From Chryseobacterium herbae (GTDB taxonomy: Bacteria; Bacteroidota; Bacteroidia; Flavobacteriales; Weeksellaceae), in assembly GCF_025154075.1 (NCBI RefSeq), contig NZ_JAOAMU010000004.1, positions 372,001 through 436,000 on the forward strand: a stretch of DNA of 64,000 nt, given 5' to 3'. This document shows positions 35,189 to 43,377 of the stretch, in pieces; positions within the stretch are counted from its first letter, which is position 1, and every line of letters begins with the position of its first letter. Under the pieces are notes generated by a model. It was not told the origin of the DNA, searched no databases, and saw nothing but the letters and a program-made list of their open reading frames with translations. A program made the translations under genes and the position numbers.

Positions 35189-37306
35189 ATGAAAAAAACA
35201 TTACTTCTTTTAATTTTATTTGTAGCGCAGGTGTTTTACGCACAGTCCGACTGCGTTACAGCTATTCCGCTCTGCGGAAACTCGGACATCTCCTACACCC
35301 CATCGGGACCGGGTTCTGTCTTAGAAAATACGGCAACCAACGGGTGTCTGGATGATAATGAGAATTTCTCGGTATGGTATACTTTTACCGTAGCAACATC
35401 CGGAACACTAACATTTACCATTGATCCCAATGTCAATAGTGATGACTACGATTTTGCGGTCTATGGTCCTACTAACAATGGATGTACTTCTTTAAATACC
35501 AACAATGTTTTTGTAACACCTGTAAGATGTAATTATTATGGTGGTATACCTTCCGGAAATACCGGGCTGACTCTTACCTTACCTCCACCTCCACCTCCAA
35601 ATACAAACGGAAATGCAGGAAACAATAACGAATGGAGCCCTTACATGAATGTGCTGGCCGGAGAAACCTATTACCTGGTAATAGACAATTTCAGAAGTTC
35701 TCCGGACGGATTTAAAATGATCTGGGGTGGTACGGCTACCTTAAGCTCTGCTTTCAATGATCCGGTTCTTGCTCCTAACCCTTTTATTCCACCGGGAATT
35801 CCTGCAGCTAACCCAACAGATCCTACAACGATCATGGTGTGCGGACTTCCTTCACAATTTAATTTCGACACACTTACTGCCGGTATTATCAATGGAAACA
35901 ATCCGAACTTTAAGGTGACTTACCATGATAACACCAATGACGTGGTTACAGGAGATGACCCTCTGACTATCGCTACAGTAAATGCAGCCACTACCTATTA
36001 TTACAGAGTTCGTTATCTGGATCCGGACAACCCGAACAACGTCATCAACAAATGTTTTATATTCGGGAAATTTAAATTTGTAAATGCCAGCATCACAGCA
36101 AAGAACGCTACGATTTTTGCGTGTAACAATAACGGCGACGGAACCGGAAAATTTGATCTGACTACAGCAGATGTATTTACCGGAGGTACCATAAAATACT
36201 ATCCTACGCTTGTTGATTTAAATGCTGACACTAATGAAATCACGAATCCTACCAGCTATATTTCGGCTCAGAAAATAGTCTATGCAAAAGTAATTTCTGT
36301 ATTCGGATGTACGGCCATAGGAAATATTACATTGTCATTCCATCCGGTAGTGACCTTAAAAGATGCATTGATAGAAGAATGTTATATAGAAAACGATATT
36401 CTGCAGGCTAAGTTTGATTTAACAAAAGCAGATGTAGGAGCCATCGCAGGACAAACCAAAAAATTCTATAAAACACTGATTGACGCGAAAGCAGAAACTA
36501 ACCCTATCGGTAATCCTGATGCTTATGTAACCACTAGCACAGAAGTTTATGTAAGAGTTACCAATTCTAATCAGTGTTATGCGATCTCCAAGATCACATT
36601 AAGAGTTCTTCCTCCTGTAAAATCTGCAGTACTAAAAGATAAAACGATCTGTGCTGAAGCTAAAACAACATTGGATGCAGGACCTGGATTTGACGGATAC
36701 GAATGGAGCACCGGTGCCACTACTCAAACCATCAGCAATGTAGGAATAGGCGTATACTGGGTGAAACTGAAAACAGGAAAATGCTTTACTCTTCAGATGG
36801 TAACCGTTTTTGCTTCTTCGCAACCGGTCATCTCTTCTGTAGAAATCAGTAACAATACCATCACTGTGAATGCGTCAGGCGGAACTCCTCCTTACATGTA
36901 TTCATTAGACGGTATTACATGGCAGGCATCTAACACATTTAGTGGACTTCCTAGGGGAGACAACAAGATCTTCTTAAAGGATTCTTTCAACTGTACGCCT
37001 ATTCAGATTACAGTGACTGTACCGAATCTGATCAATGCAATCACTCCGAACGGAGATAAGATCAATGACGAGATCGATTATTCTGCTCTGTCTTATAAGA
37101 AAAACCTTGTATTCATTGTGTATGATAGATATGGAAACAAACTTTATGAGGCCAACAAAATGAGAGATTACAAATGGGACGGAACGGCTTCAGGCAAGAA
37201 GATCCCTACAGGAACTTACTGGTATACGATCTCATGGAACGAAAACGATAAGAACAGTACCGAAACGAAATATTCAGGATGGATACTGCTAAAAAATAAA
37301 GAATAG
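35189..37306 (+). CDS. CHU_C (gliding-type) secreted protein, N-type I / C-type beta
   Basis: 705 residues. Signal peptide to YAQ. The N-terminus (SDCVTAIPLCGNSDISYTP, YDFAVYGPTNNGC, PPPPPPNTNG) is the same type as in the preceding gene. The second half differs: ECYIENDILQAKFDLTKADV, LDAGPGFDGYEWS, GGTPPYMYSLDG and CTPIQITVTVPNLINAITPN match the protein at 40876 instead. Ends in KNLVFIVYDRYGNKLYEANK ... ILLKNKE, a CHU_C/T9SS type B domain. Surface-exported; function unknown. Confidence 0.88.
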   Translation: MKKTLLLLILFVAQVFYAQSDCVTAIPLCGNSDISYTPSGPGSVLENTATNGCLDDNENFSVWYTFTVATSGTLTFTIDPNVNSDDYDFAVYGPTNNGCTSLNTNNVFVTPVRCNYYGGIPSGNTGLTLTLPPPPPPNTNGNAGNNNEWSPYMNVLAGETYYLVIDNFRSSPDGFKMIWGGTATLSSAFNDPVLAPNPFIPPGIPAANPTDPTTIMVCGLPSQFNFDTLTAGIINGNNPNFKVTYHDNTNDVVTGDDPLTIATVNAATTYYYRVRYLDPDNPNNVINKCFIFGKFKFVNASITAKNATIFACNNNGDGTGKFDLTTADVFTGGTIKYYPTLVDLNADTNEITNPTSYISAQKIVYAKVISVFGCTAIGNITLSFHPVVTLKDALIEECYIENDILQAKFDLTKADVGAIAGQTKKFYKTLIDAKAETNPIGNPDAYVTTSTEVYVRVTNSNQCYAISKITLRVLPPVKSAVLKDKTICAEAKTTLDAGPGFDGYEWSTGATTQTISNVGIGVYWVKLKTGKCFTLQMVTVFASSQPVISSVEISNNTITVNASGGTPPYMYSLDGITWQASNTFSGLPRGDNKIFLKDSFNCTPIQITVTVPNLINAITPNGDKINDEIDYSALSYKKNLVFIVYDRYGNKLYEANKMRDYKWDGTASGKKIPTGTYWYTISWNENDKNSTETKYSGWILLKNKE

Positions 37307-37326
37307 ATTTATTCTTATACAAACTC

Positions 37327-37360
37327 AAAAAAAGACTGTCGGAAATGACAGTCTTTTTTT
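37327..37360 (+). terminator. terminator of CHU_C protein 2
   Basis: AAAAAAGACTGTC / GACAGTCTTTTTTT perfect stem with a 6-nt loop. Confidence 0.9.
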
Positions 37361-37637
37361 GTGTTGGAAGTTTCCGGGATGTGAGATTCCGGTTTGAGAG
37401 TTTCGGGTTACGGGATGCGCGTTTAGCCGTTCTACTGTCTGATGTCTCACGTCTGAAATCTGACATCTAAAAAAAACACTTATCATTTTCATCTGATTAG
37501 GCATTACTTCTTGAAATTTTTCTATTTTTGATCCCCGTTTTTTACTAACATTCTCATACTTCCTGTCCATTGCAACTTACGGAGGAATGCTGATAACTTG
37601 TTAGTTACTATTTTTTAATTATTTTTTTTAAATAAAC

Positions 37638-37645
37638 TATCTTTG
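37638..37645 (+). promoter_or_regulatory. -7 box abutting the dnaB start codon
   Basis: TATCTTTG ends 4 nt before the dnaB ATG at 37650, predicting a leaderless or near-leaderless dnaB transcript. No -33 TTG at 17-23 nt. Confidence 0.55.
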
Positions 37646-37649
37646 CATC

Positions 37650-39248
37650 ATGGCGCAAAAAGAAACATTATCATCCCTTACACACGGAAACTTTGCAAGA
37701 GAACTGTCTATTGCGGATGGAAAAATGCCACCCAATGCTGTAGATTTTGAAAGACTGGTGATAGGAACTTTTCTTATTGACAAGAAGGGTCTTGACCACT
37801 CTATTGACCTTCTTACCTCAGAGGTATTTTATGACCCGAGACATCAGGTTATTTTTGCCGCTATTTTAAAACTTTATGAAGGCAATCACCCTGTGGATCT
37901 TATGACGATCATTCAGGAGTTAAAAAAAGAAGACAAATTAAGCCAGGCCGGTGGCGACCATTATATCATTGATCTTACCATGGGGGTAAGTTCATCTGCC
38001 CATATTGAATACCATGTACGTGTTATTCTTGAAAAATACATCTTAAGAAGTCTGATCAATGTTTCTGCGAACGTGATTGACTCTTCCTATAAAGAATCTA
38101 CCGATGTATTTGAACTTTTGGACAAAGCAGAACAGTCATTCTTTGAGATCACAAACGGTACGATCAAAAAAGGATTTGACACGGCCAATTCATTGGTAAA
38201 ACAAGCCATCGAAACCATTAAATCTTTGAAGGACAAGGAAGGACTTTCCGGTGTTCCTTCAGGATTCAGAGATATCGACAAAGAAACCGGAGGTTGGCAA
38301 AATTCCGACCTCATCATTATAGCTGCCCGTCCCGCGATGGGTAAAACAGCATTCCTTCTGTCTATGGCCAGAAATATTGCTGTAGGACACAAAATCCCAA
38401 TGGTACTTTTCTCTCTCGAGATGGCATCTGTACAGCTGATCACCAGGATGATTGCTTCCGAAACGAAAATTTCTTCCGAAAAACTGAGAAAAGGAACTCT
38501 GGACGATGAAGAATGGCAGAGACTATTCTCCAATGTATCGGAACTGGAAAATGCTCCGCTATTTATTGACGAAACCCCTTCCCTTTCTATATTTGACTTC
38601 CGTGCCAAATGCCGAAGACTGGTGATGCAACATGGGGTAAGGTTAATCATGGTCGACTACCTTCAGCTGATGACAGCAGGAAGCAGTGGAAAAGGAGTCG
38701 GAAACCGTGAACAGGAAATCTCCATGATCTCACGTTCACTGAAGGCGATTGCTAAAGAACTTAATGTACCGGTTATTGCTCTTTCCCAGCTATCCAGAAG
38801 TGTGGAAGCCCGTCCCGGAAAAAGACCTCAGCTTTCTGATCTTAGGGAATCCGGAGCGATTGAGCAGGATGCAGATATTGTATCCTTTATCTTCAGACCG
38901 GAATACTATAAAATTGCAGTCTGGGATAATGACGAAGAAGGTGCGGAAACGCCAACAGAAAACCAGGCCGAGCTGATCATAGCAAAACACAGGAATGGTG
39001 CTACAGCCGATGTGAGATTATCATTCTTAAAGCATTTTGCTAGATTTGGTGATATTGAAGCTGCTTTTGATGGCGGAGCCGGAGCAATTGGTTATCAATC
39101 TAATGCTGGATTGTTGGGGGAACCAAGTGGCTTTGATAAAATTAGGACTACAATTCAACCTGGTGCAGCGTTCGATTTACCTGATAGTTCAAAACTGTCA
39201 GGATCTTCAATGAATGATTTTGATGATGATGATGATTTTCCATTTTAA
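37650..39248 (+). CDS. dnaB: replicative DNA helicase DnaB
   Basis: 532 residues. N-terminal DnaB domain about 27-165 (PPNAVDFERLVIGTFLID), linker, then RecA-like ATPase from about 204 (PSGFRDIDKETGGW). Walker A ARPAMGKT (226-233), catalytic Glu257 in FSLEMAS, Walker B IMVDYLQLM (Asp336), SQLSR (379-383), and trans-acting Lys446/Arg448 in IIAKHRNG. The tail is unusual: after the ATPase core, ~60 flexible residues end in DFDDDDDFPF, like an SSB acidic tip. It unwinds DNA at the fork. A paralog of its ATPase half starts 11 bp downstream. Confidence 0.98.
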   Translation: MAQKETLSSLTHGNFARELSIADGKMPPNAVDFERLVIGTFLIDKKGLDHSIDLLTSEVFYDPRHQVIFAAILKLYEGNHPVDLMTIIQELKKEDKLSQAGGDHYIIDLTMGVSSSAHIEYHVRVILEKYILRSLINVSANVIDSSYKESTDVFELLDKAEQSFFEITNGTIKKGFDTANSLVKQAIETIKSLKDKEGLSGVPSGFRDIDKETGGWQNSDLIIIAARPAMGKTAFLLSMARNIAVGHKIPMVLFSLEMASVQLITRMIASETKISSEKLRKGTLDDEEWQRLFSNVSELENAPLFIDETPSLSIFDFRAKCRRLVMQHGVRLIMVDYLQLMTAGSSGKGVGNREQEISMISRSLKAIAKELNVPVIALSQLSRSVEARPGKRPQLSDLRESGAIEQDADIVSFIFRPEYYKIAVWDNDEEGAETPTENQAELIIAKHRNGATADVRLSFLKHFARFGDIEAAFDGGAGAIGYQSNAGLLGEPSGFDKIRTTIQPGAAFDLPDSSKLSGSSMNDFDDDDDFPF

Positions 39249-39259
39249 TTGTTTACAAT

Positions 39260-40156
39260 ATGATAAGTAGTGGTTTTCTTGATATAGATGAAGTTATTGG
39301 AGGAATTGAAATTCCTGAGTTTATTATTGTTGGAGGAAGTACTTCAAGTGGGAAAACTTCTTTTTTAACTTCTTTAATAAAGAAATTAAGTATTGAGAAG
39401 AAGATTCCCAGTACATATTTTAATTTTCAGACAACAAATAAATTACTTTTTAATCGTTTCTTATCAAACATTACTGAAATTCCACTTAAGCAATTTTTAA
39501 ACTTGAGATTAAATGATTCTGAGAAACATAATATCTTTCATAAAACTCCTGAACTAGAAACGGCACCTATTAGATTTGAGGAAAAATTAAATCAGTCAAC
39601 TTTAGAATCCTTAAGAAAACAAATTGTTTATTCCATTCAACAAAACCAATCAAATATTTTCGTTATTGATAATATACATTTTCTTCACACAATAATTTAT
39701 GGCGAAAAAAACAAATCCATCAACAATACAATCAGAGAATTAAAATCAATTTCCAAAGAATTTAACATCACTATTATCGGAGCTTTAGACATTGATGATA
39801 ATAAGATTTTTGCTAGATCTGATAGAAGGCCAAAACTATTAGATTTTTTAAATTATACTGAAGTCGAAGAAACTGCTGATTTAATTTTTTTAATATACAG
39901 ACCTGAGTTATACAAAATATATACCTGGGAAAATGATTCCCCATGTTATAATCAAGCAGAAGTTATAATTGCAAAAAATCGAATGGGACCTACTGGAACA
40001 AGTATTCTATCTTACTACAGTGATTTTAAAAAATTTGAAAACTTCAATTCAGCAGAGCAATTTGAACAGAGTCCACAATCCTTTCGAGATATAAAAATAA
40101 TGTCCCAAAACATCAACATTTCAAATTATGAAGACGATGATGATTTCCCGTTCTAA
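39260..40156 (+). CDS. DnaB C-terminal-domain-only paralog lacking the catalytic Glu
   Basis: 298 residues. It aligns with DnaB exactly from its ATPase-domain start (SSGFLDIDEVIGG against PSGFRDIDKETGG) and lacks the whole N-terminal domain and linker. Kept: Walker A GSTSSGKT (26-33), Walker B-like FVIDNIHFL (Asp137), RPELYKI, and the trans-acting pair Lys239/Arg241 in IIAKNRMGPTG. Lost: catalytic Glu (Gln57 in FNFQTTN) and the SQLSR motif (ALDIDD here). It ends EDDDDFPF like DnaB. Hand counts give 12/60 and 15/60 G+C in two stretches against 24/60 in dnaB. Starts 11 bp after dnaB, so cotranscribed. A DnaB-binding regulator or hetero-hexamer subunit is inferred; a RadA/KaiC-like ATPase is the alternative. 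Confidence 0.88.
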   Translation: MISSGFLDIDEVIGGIEIPEFIIVGGSTSSGKTSFLTSLIKKLSIEKKIPSTYFNFQTTNKLLFNRFLSNITEIPLKQFLNLRLNDSEKHNIFHKTPELETAPIRFEEKLNQSTLESLRKQIVYSIQQNQSNIFVIDNIHFLHTIIYGEKNKSINNTIRELKSISKEFNITIIGALDIDDNKIFARSDRRPKLLDFLNYTEVEETADLIFLIYRPELYKIYTWENDSPCYNQAEVIIAKNRMGPTGTSILSYYSDFKKFENFNSAEQFEQSPQSFRDIKIMSQNINISNYEDDDDFPF

Positions 40157-40187
40157 AACCAATATCATTTTAATTTAAATAACAGCT

Positions 40188-40221
40188 CAGTATTCTGTAA
40201 GCTACGTGTTGCGGAATACTG
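40188..40221 (+). terminator. hairpin between the dnaB paralog and rnhA
   Basis: CAGTATTCTGTAA pairs with TTGCGGAATACTG (two wobbles, 8-nt loop), followed by ATTTTATAT. It could end the dnaB transcript or be an RNA structure 20 nt upstream of the TTG start of rnhA. Confidence 0.5.
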
Positions 40222-40240
40222 ATTTTATATACCCTAACTT

Positions 40241-40717
40241 TTGAGAATAGAAATATACACTGACGGTGCATGCAGCGGAAATCCCGGAAAAGGAGGCTAT
40301 GGAATTCTCATGCGTGTTCCTGAGAAAAACTATCAGAAGACATTCTCCAAAGGTTTCAGAAAAACCACCAACAACAGGATGGAACTTTTGGCGGTCATTT
40401 CCGCTATGGAAAAACTAAAATCTTCGGAGAACGATATTCACGTTTATACAGACAGCAAATACGTAGCAGATGCTGTGAATCAAAAATGGATCGCGGGATG
40501 GATCAAAAGAGGCTGGAAAAATGTAAAAAACCCAGACCTATGGAAAAGATTCATCGAGATGTACAATAAACATACTCCGGAAATGCACTGGGTAAAAGGT
40601 CATGCAGGACATTTCGAAAATGAACTCTGCGACAAACTTGCCGTAGCCGCTGCCAACTCCTCTGATCTGGAGATTGACACTTATTTCGAGGGTTTAGAGA
40701 GCAACTCTCTTTTTTAA
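40241..40717 (+). CDS. rnhA: ribonuclease HI
   Basis: 158 residues. Catalytic core: IEIYTDGACSGNPGKGGYG (first Asp), NNRMELLAVISAME (Glu), VYTDSKYV (Asp) and the late WVKGHAGHFENELCD. It cuts RNA in RNA-DNA hybrids. The start must be the TTG at 40241: an in-frame TAA lies two codons upstream and the next Met comes after the first catalytic Asp. A non-AUG start may lower expression. Stands after dnaB and its paralog, with a hairpin in between. Confidence 0.95.
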   Translation: MRIEIYTDGACSGNPGKGGYGILMRVPEKNYQKTFSKGFRKTTNNRMELLAVISAMEKLKSSENDIHVYTDSKYVADAVNQKWIAGWIKRGWKNVKNPDLWKRFIEMYNKHTPEMHWVKGHAGHFENELCDKLAVAAANSSDLEIDTYFEGLESNSLF

Positions 40718-40875
40718 CGGATCTAAATTACTACTCATTACATACGACATTCTTTATTTTTCCTTATCATTATTGAAAAATTGCCATCATATTCGGTAAA
40801 ATTAACATTGAATACATATTAATTAATTGGGATTTAATATATTTACAGCATCTAATTAAAAAGTATCCCAATTCA

Positions 40876-43128
40876 ATGAATAAATCTTTACTGTCTTATA
40901 TTTCCTTCCTTCTGATTTTACTTTCAGGTGGAATGTTTTCCCAAACCTATCAATTAACAGGAAATCCGGTGACTACCACAGGATGGACGATGGTGAATCC
41001 CGCACAGGTAAACGGTGATTTTATTCAGCTTACTCCGGATACGAATAACCAATCCGGATCCATACGTCTGAATGATCAGATCAATCTAAAATACTGTGAT
41101 AAATGGAGAGTGGAATTCGATTTCAGAATGGATTCCAACCAAACTTCTAACGGAGATGGTATTGCCTTCTGGTATCTTGCCAATCCACCGGTGGCCAGCG
41201 TACTGGGATCAGGTCTTGGCGTTTCTCAAAATGCAGTAGGTTTTATTGTAGGATTTGACACGTACAACAATACCACTGCCGCTACGATGAGTAAAGTGCA
41301 TGTTGCCTATGGACAGGTAGCCAATACATCGGATACCAATAACGTAGAGTTTTTCAACACGGCAGGAAGTTCTTTCCACTCACCGGATCTGAATACAACA
41401 ATTCCTTTCCAGGGAGCTACTTATAAGCATGTTGAAGTAACGGCTCAGGTAGATCCTGCCAATCCTGTCAACTGGATTGTAAAAATTACCATCGATGGGA
41501 CCTTGATCTGTAATCAGTCATTCGCACCAGCAGGCACCGCAGCTGCTATGACGATTGGATATTTCGGATTTTCAGCTTCTACAGGAGGTGCGAGATCGAG
41601 ACATTCCATTAAAAATGTAAAAATTTACACAGATAAAGTTCCTATTTTACAGGCTTCAGCAACACAGTCTTTCTGTCCAAATCCTACGACCGGATTCGGG
41701 TCTGTTAATTTAACGACCTTTAATTCTCAATTTGTAAGTAATCCTTCCAACTATACCTTCACCTATTTTCAGGGAGCAACACTAATTACAAATCCTACCA
41801 ACTTTCAATTCAATGCGAACACTACGGTTACCGTAGTTGTAAAAGATAATGCGGGAATATTGTGTGACAATCCGGACGGGAAAATACAGCTTGTCCTTGC
41901 ACCTCTTCTGCTTACCGATAAAACTTTACTGGCCTGTAACAACTATAAAGCAGGAAACGGATTATTCAACCTCAACGCAGCGGATGTAGCCGGTGGACTT
42001 AGTGTGGTTAAAAAATATTACAGAACACTTGCTGACCTGAATGCGGGTACCAATGAAATTACCAATCCAGCTACCTATACTTCTGCTCCGGGAAGTGTTT
42101 ATGTAAAAGTAACTACACCACTCGGCTGTACAGGTAATGCAAAAATTACTCTGGCATTTTTGCCGGAAACACCGGTAAGAGAGGTCACGCTTCGCTCATG
42201 CTTTTTACAGAATAATATCACCAGTGCCATATTTGACATTACTTCCGCTAATGTAACCACACTGACAAGCGGTTTCACTAAAAAATATTACACTTCCGTA
42301 GCAGATGCTTTGGCAGGAACGAATGAAATTGTCAATCCACTTCAGTATATGTCTGTGAGTACTTCGGTTTATGTAAAGGTCACTGACTCCAATGCATGTT
42401 TCGCGCTGGCTAAGGTAAATCTGATTGTACTGCCTCCTGTCACTTCTTCTGTTTTAAAAGACAAAATAATCTGTATCGACGGAAGAACCAATCTGGATGC
42501 AGGTCCTGGGTTTGATGGCTATGAATGGATCACGGGTGCAACAACTCCTTCTATCCAAAATGTTGGTGTAGGATTGTATTGGGTAAAATTAAAAACAGGA
42601 GACTGTATCACGACTCAGACTGTGAAAGTCATTGCTTCTGCGAATCCTGTTGTGACAAGCATTGACATCAATAATACTACAGTAACTGTGAATGTATCGG
42701 GAGGAACTCCGCCTTATAAATATTCATTGAATGGTATAGACTGGCAGGATTCAAATACGTTTACAGGACTTCACAGAGGAGAAGCTAAAGTTTTCGTAAA
42801 AGATTTTTACAACTGTACACCTGTTGAAGTGCAGATCACAGTTCCTAATCTGATCAATGCCATTACACCGAACGGCGACAATGTAAATGACTTTATTGAT
42901 TATTCTGCTCTGGCTTATAAGAAAAACCTTGTTTTCATCGTATATGACAGATATGGCAATAAACTTTACGAAGCAGACAAAATCAGAAACTTCAAATGGG
43001 ACGGAACAGCTTCCGGTAAAAAAATCCTTACAGGAACTTACTGGTACTCCATCTCATGGAATGAAAATGACAAAAACAATACTGCTACCCAATACTCAGG
43101 CTGGGTATTAGTAAAAAACAGAGAATAA
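40876..43128 (+). CDS. CHU_C secreted protein with L-type lectin-like domain, N-type II / C-type beta
   Basis: 750 residues. Signal peptide to MFSQ, then an L-type (legume) lectin-like domain of about 230 residues (TYQLTGNPVTTTGWTMVN, WRVEFDFRMDSN, GIAFWYLANPP, VGFIVGFDTYNN). Beta repeats with KKYYRTLADLNAGTNEI and KKYYTSVADALAGTNEI follow, then LDAGPGFDGYEW and GGTPPYKYSLNG. CHU_C/T9SS type B end: NLINAITPNGDNVNDFIDYS ... WVLVKNRE. The second half matches the 35189 protein, the first half matches the 43378 protein. Probable carbohydrate-binding surface protein. Confidence 0.9.
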   Translation: MNKSLLSYISFLLILLSGGMFSQTYQLTGNPVTTTGWTMVNPAQVNGDFIQLTPDTNNQSGSIRLNDQINLKYCDKWRVEFDFRMDSNQTSNGDGIAFWYLANPPVASVLGSGLGVSQNAVGFIVGFDTYNNTTAATMSKVHVAYGQVANTSDTNNVEFFNTAGSSFHSPDLNTTIPFQGATYKHVEVTAQVDPANPVNWIVKITIDGTLICNQSFAPAGTAAAMTIGYFGFSASTGGARSRHSIKNVKIYTDKVPILQASATQSFCPNPTTGFGSVNLTTFNSQFVSNPSNYTFTYFQGATLITNPTNFQFNANTTVTVVVKDNAGILCDNPDGKIQLVLAPLLLTDKTLLACNNYKAGNGLFNLNAADVAGGLSVVKKYYRTLADLNAGTNEITNPATYTSAPGSVYVKVTTPLGCTGNAKITLAFLPETPVREVTLRSCFLQNNITSAIFDITSANVTTLTSGFTKKYYTSVADALAGTNEIVNPLQYMSVSTSVYVKVTDSNACFALAKVNLIVLPPVTSSVLKDKIICIDGRTNLDAGPGFDGYEWITGATTPSIQNVGVGLYWVKLKTGDCITTQTVKVIASANPVVTSIDINNTTVTVNVSGGTPPYKYSLNGIDWQDSNTFTGLHRGEAKVFVKDFYNCTPVEVQITVPNLINAITPNGDNVNDFIDYSALAYKKNLVFIVYDRYGNKLYEADKIRNFKWDGTASGKKILTGTYWYSISWNENDKNNTATQYSGWVLVKNRE

Positions 43129-43146
43129 TATTTCTATTATTAAAAA

Positions 43147-43177
43147 AAAAATCACTCTTTCCCGGAGTGATTTTTTT
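43147..43177 (+). terminator. terminator of CHU_C protein 3
   Basis: AAATCACTC / GGAGTGATTT stem followed by Ts. Confidence 0.85.
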
Positions 43178-43281
43178 AATAATATAAACCTCATGTGAAC
43201 TTACAATGTATTTTTTTACCCAATACAAGAAAAACGCAATATCATTTTAATGTTTATATTATTCATATAAAATTAATTTTA

Positions 43282-43313
43282 AATTGACAATTTTAACCAA
43301 ACAATTGACAATT
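43282..43313 (+). promoter_or_regulatory. direct repeat upstream of CHU_C protein 4
   Basis: AATTGACAATT occurs at 43282-43292 and 43303-43313, 21 bp apart (two helical turns), 65 bp ahead of the ATG. A TATATTTA -7-like box lies at 43343-43350. Possible operator or doubled -33 element; weak. Confidence 0.3.
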
Positions 43314-43377
43314 ATTCATTATACAGTCACAAACAAAATAAATATATTTATAGCAATAACCTTAAACCAATCGCTTC

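Larger units (their letters stand above)
37307..37649. other. 343-bp region between CHU_C protein 2 and dnaB
   Basis: Holds a terminator (37327-37360), a repeat-word stretch at about 37365-37470 (GGTTTGAGAGTTTCGGGTTA and TCTGATGTCTCACGTCTGAA, reverse-complement relatives of the 24820 and 55510 repeats), and the dnaB -7 box. No gene. Confidence 0.65.

Noticed and set aside
39216..39243. GAT repeat as a microsatellite
   Set aside because: It encodes the conserved Asp run of the acidic tail, and the paralog reaches the same residues with mixed GAC/GAT codons.
39045..39248. Composition break at the 3' end of dnaB suggesting an inserted tail
   Set aside because: Hand counts (24/60 G+C at 39121-39180, 19/60 at 39181-39240) do not differ enough from the dnaB body; only the downstream paralog is clearly AT-rich.
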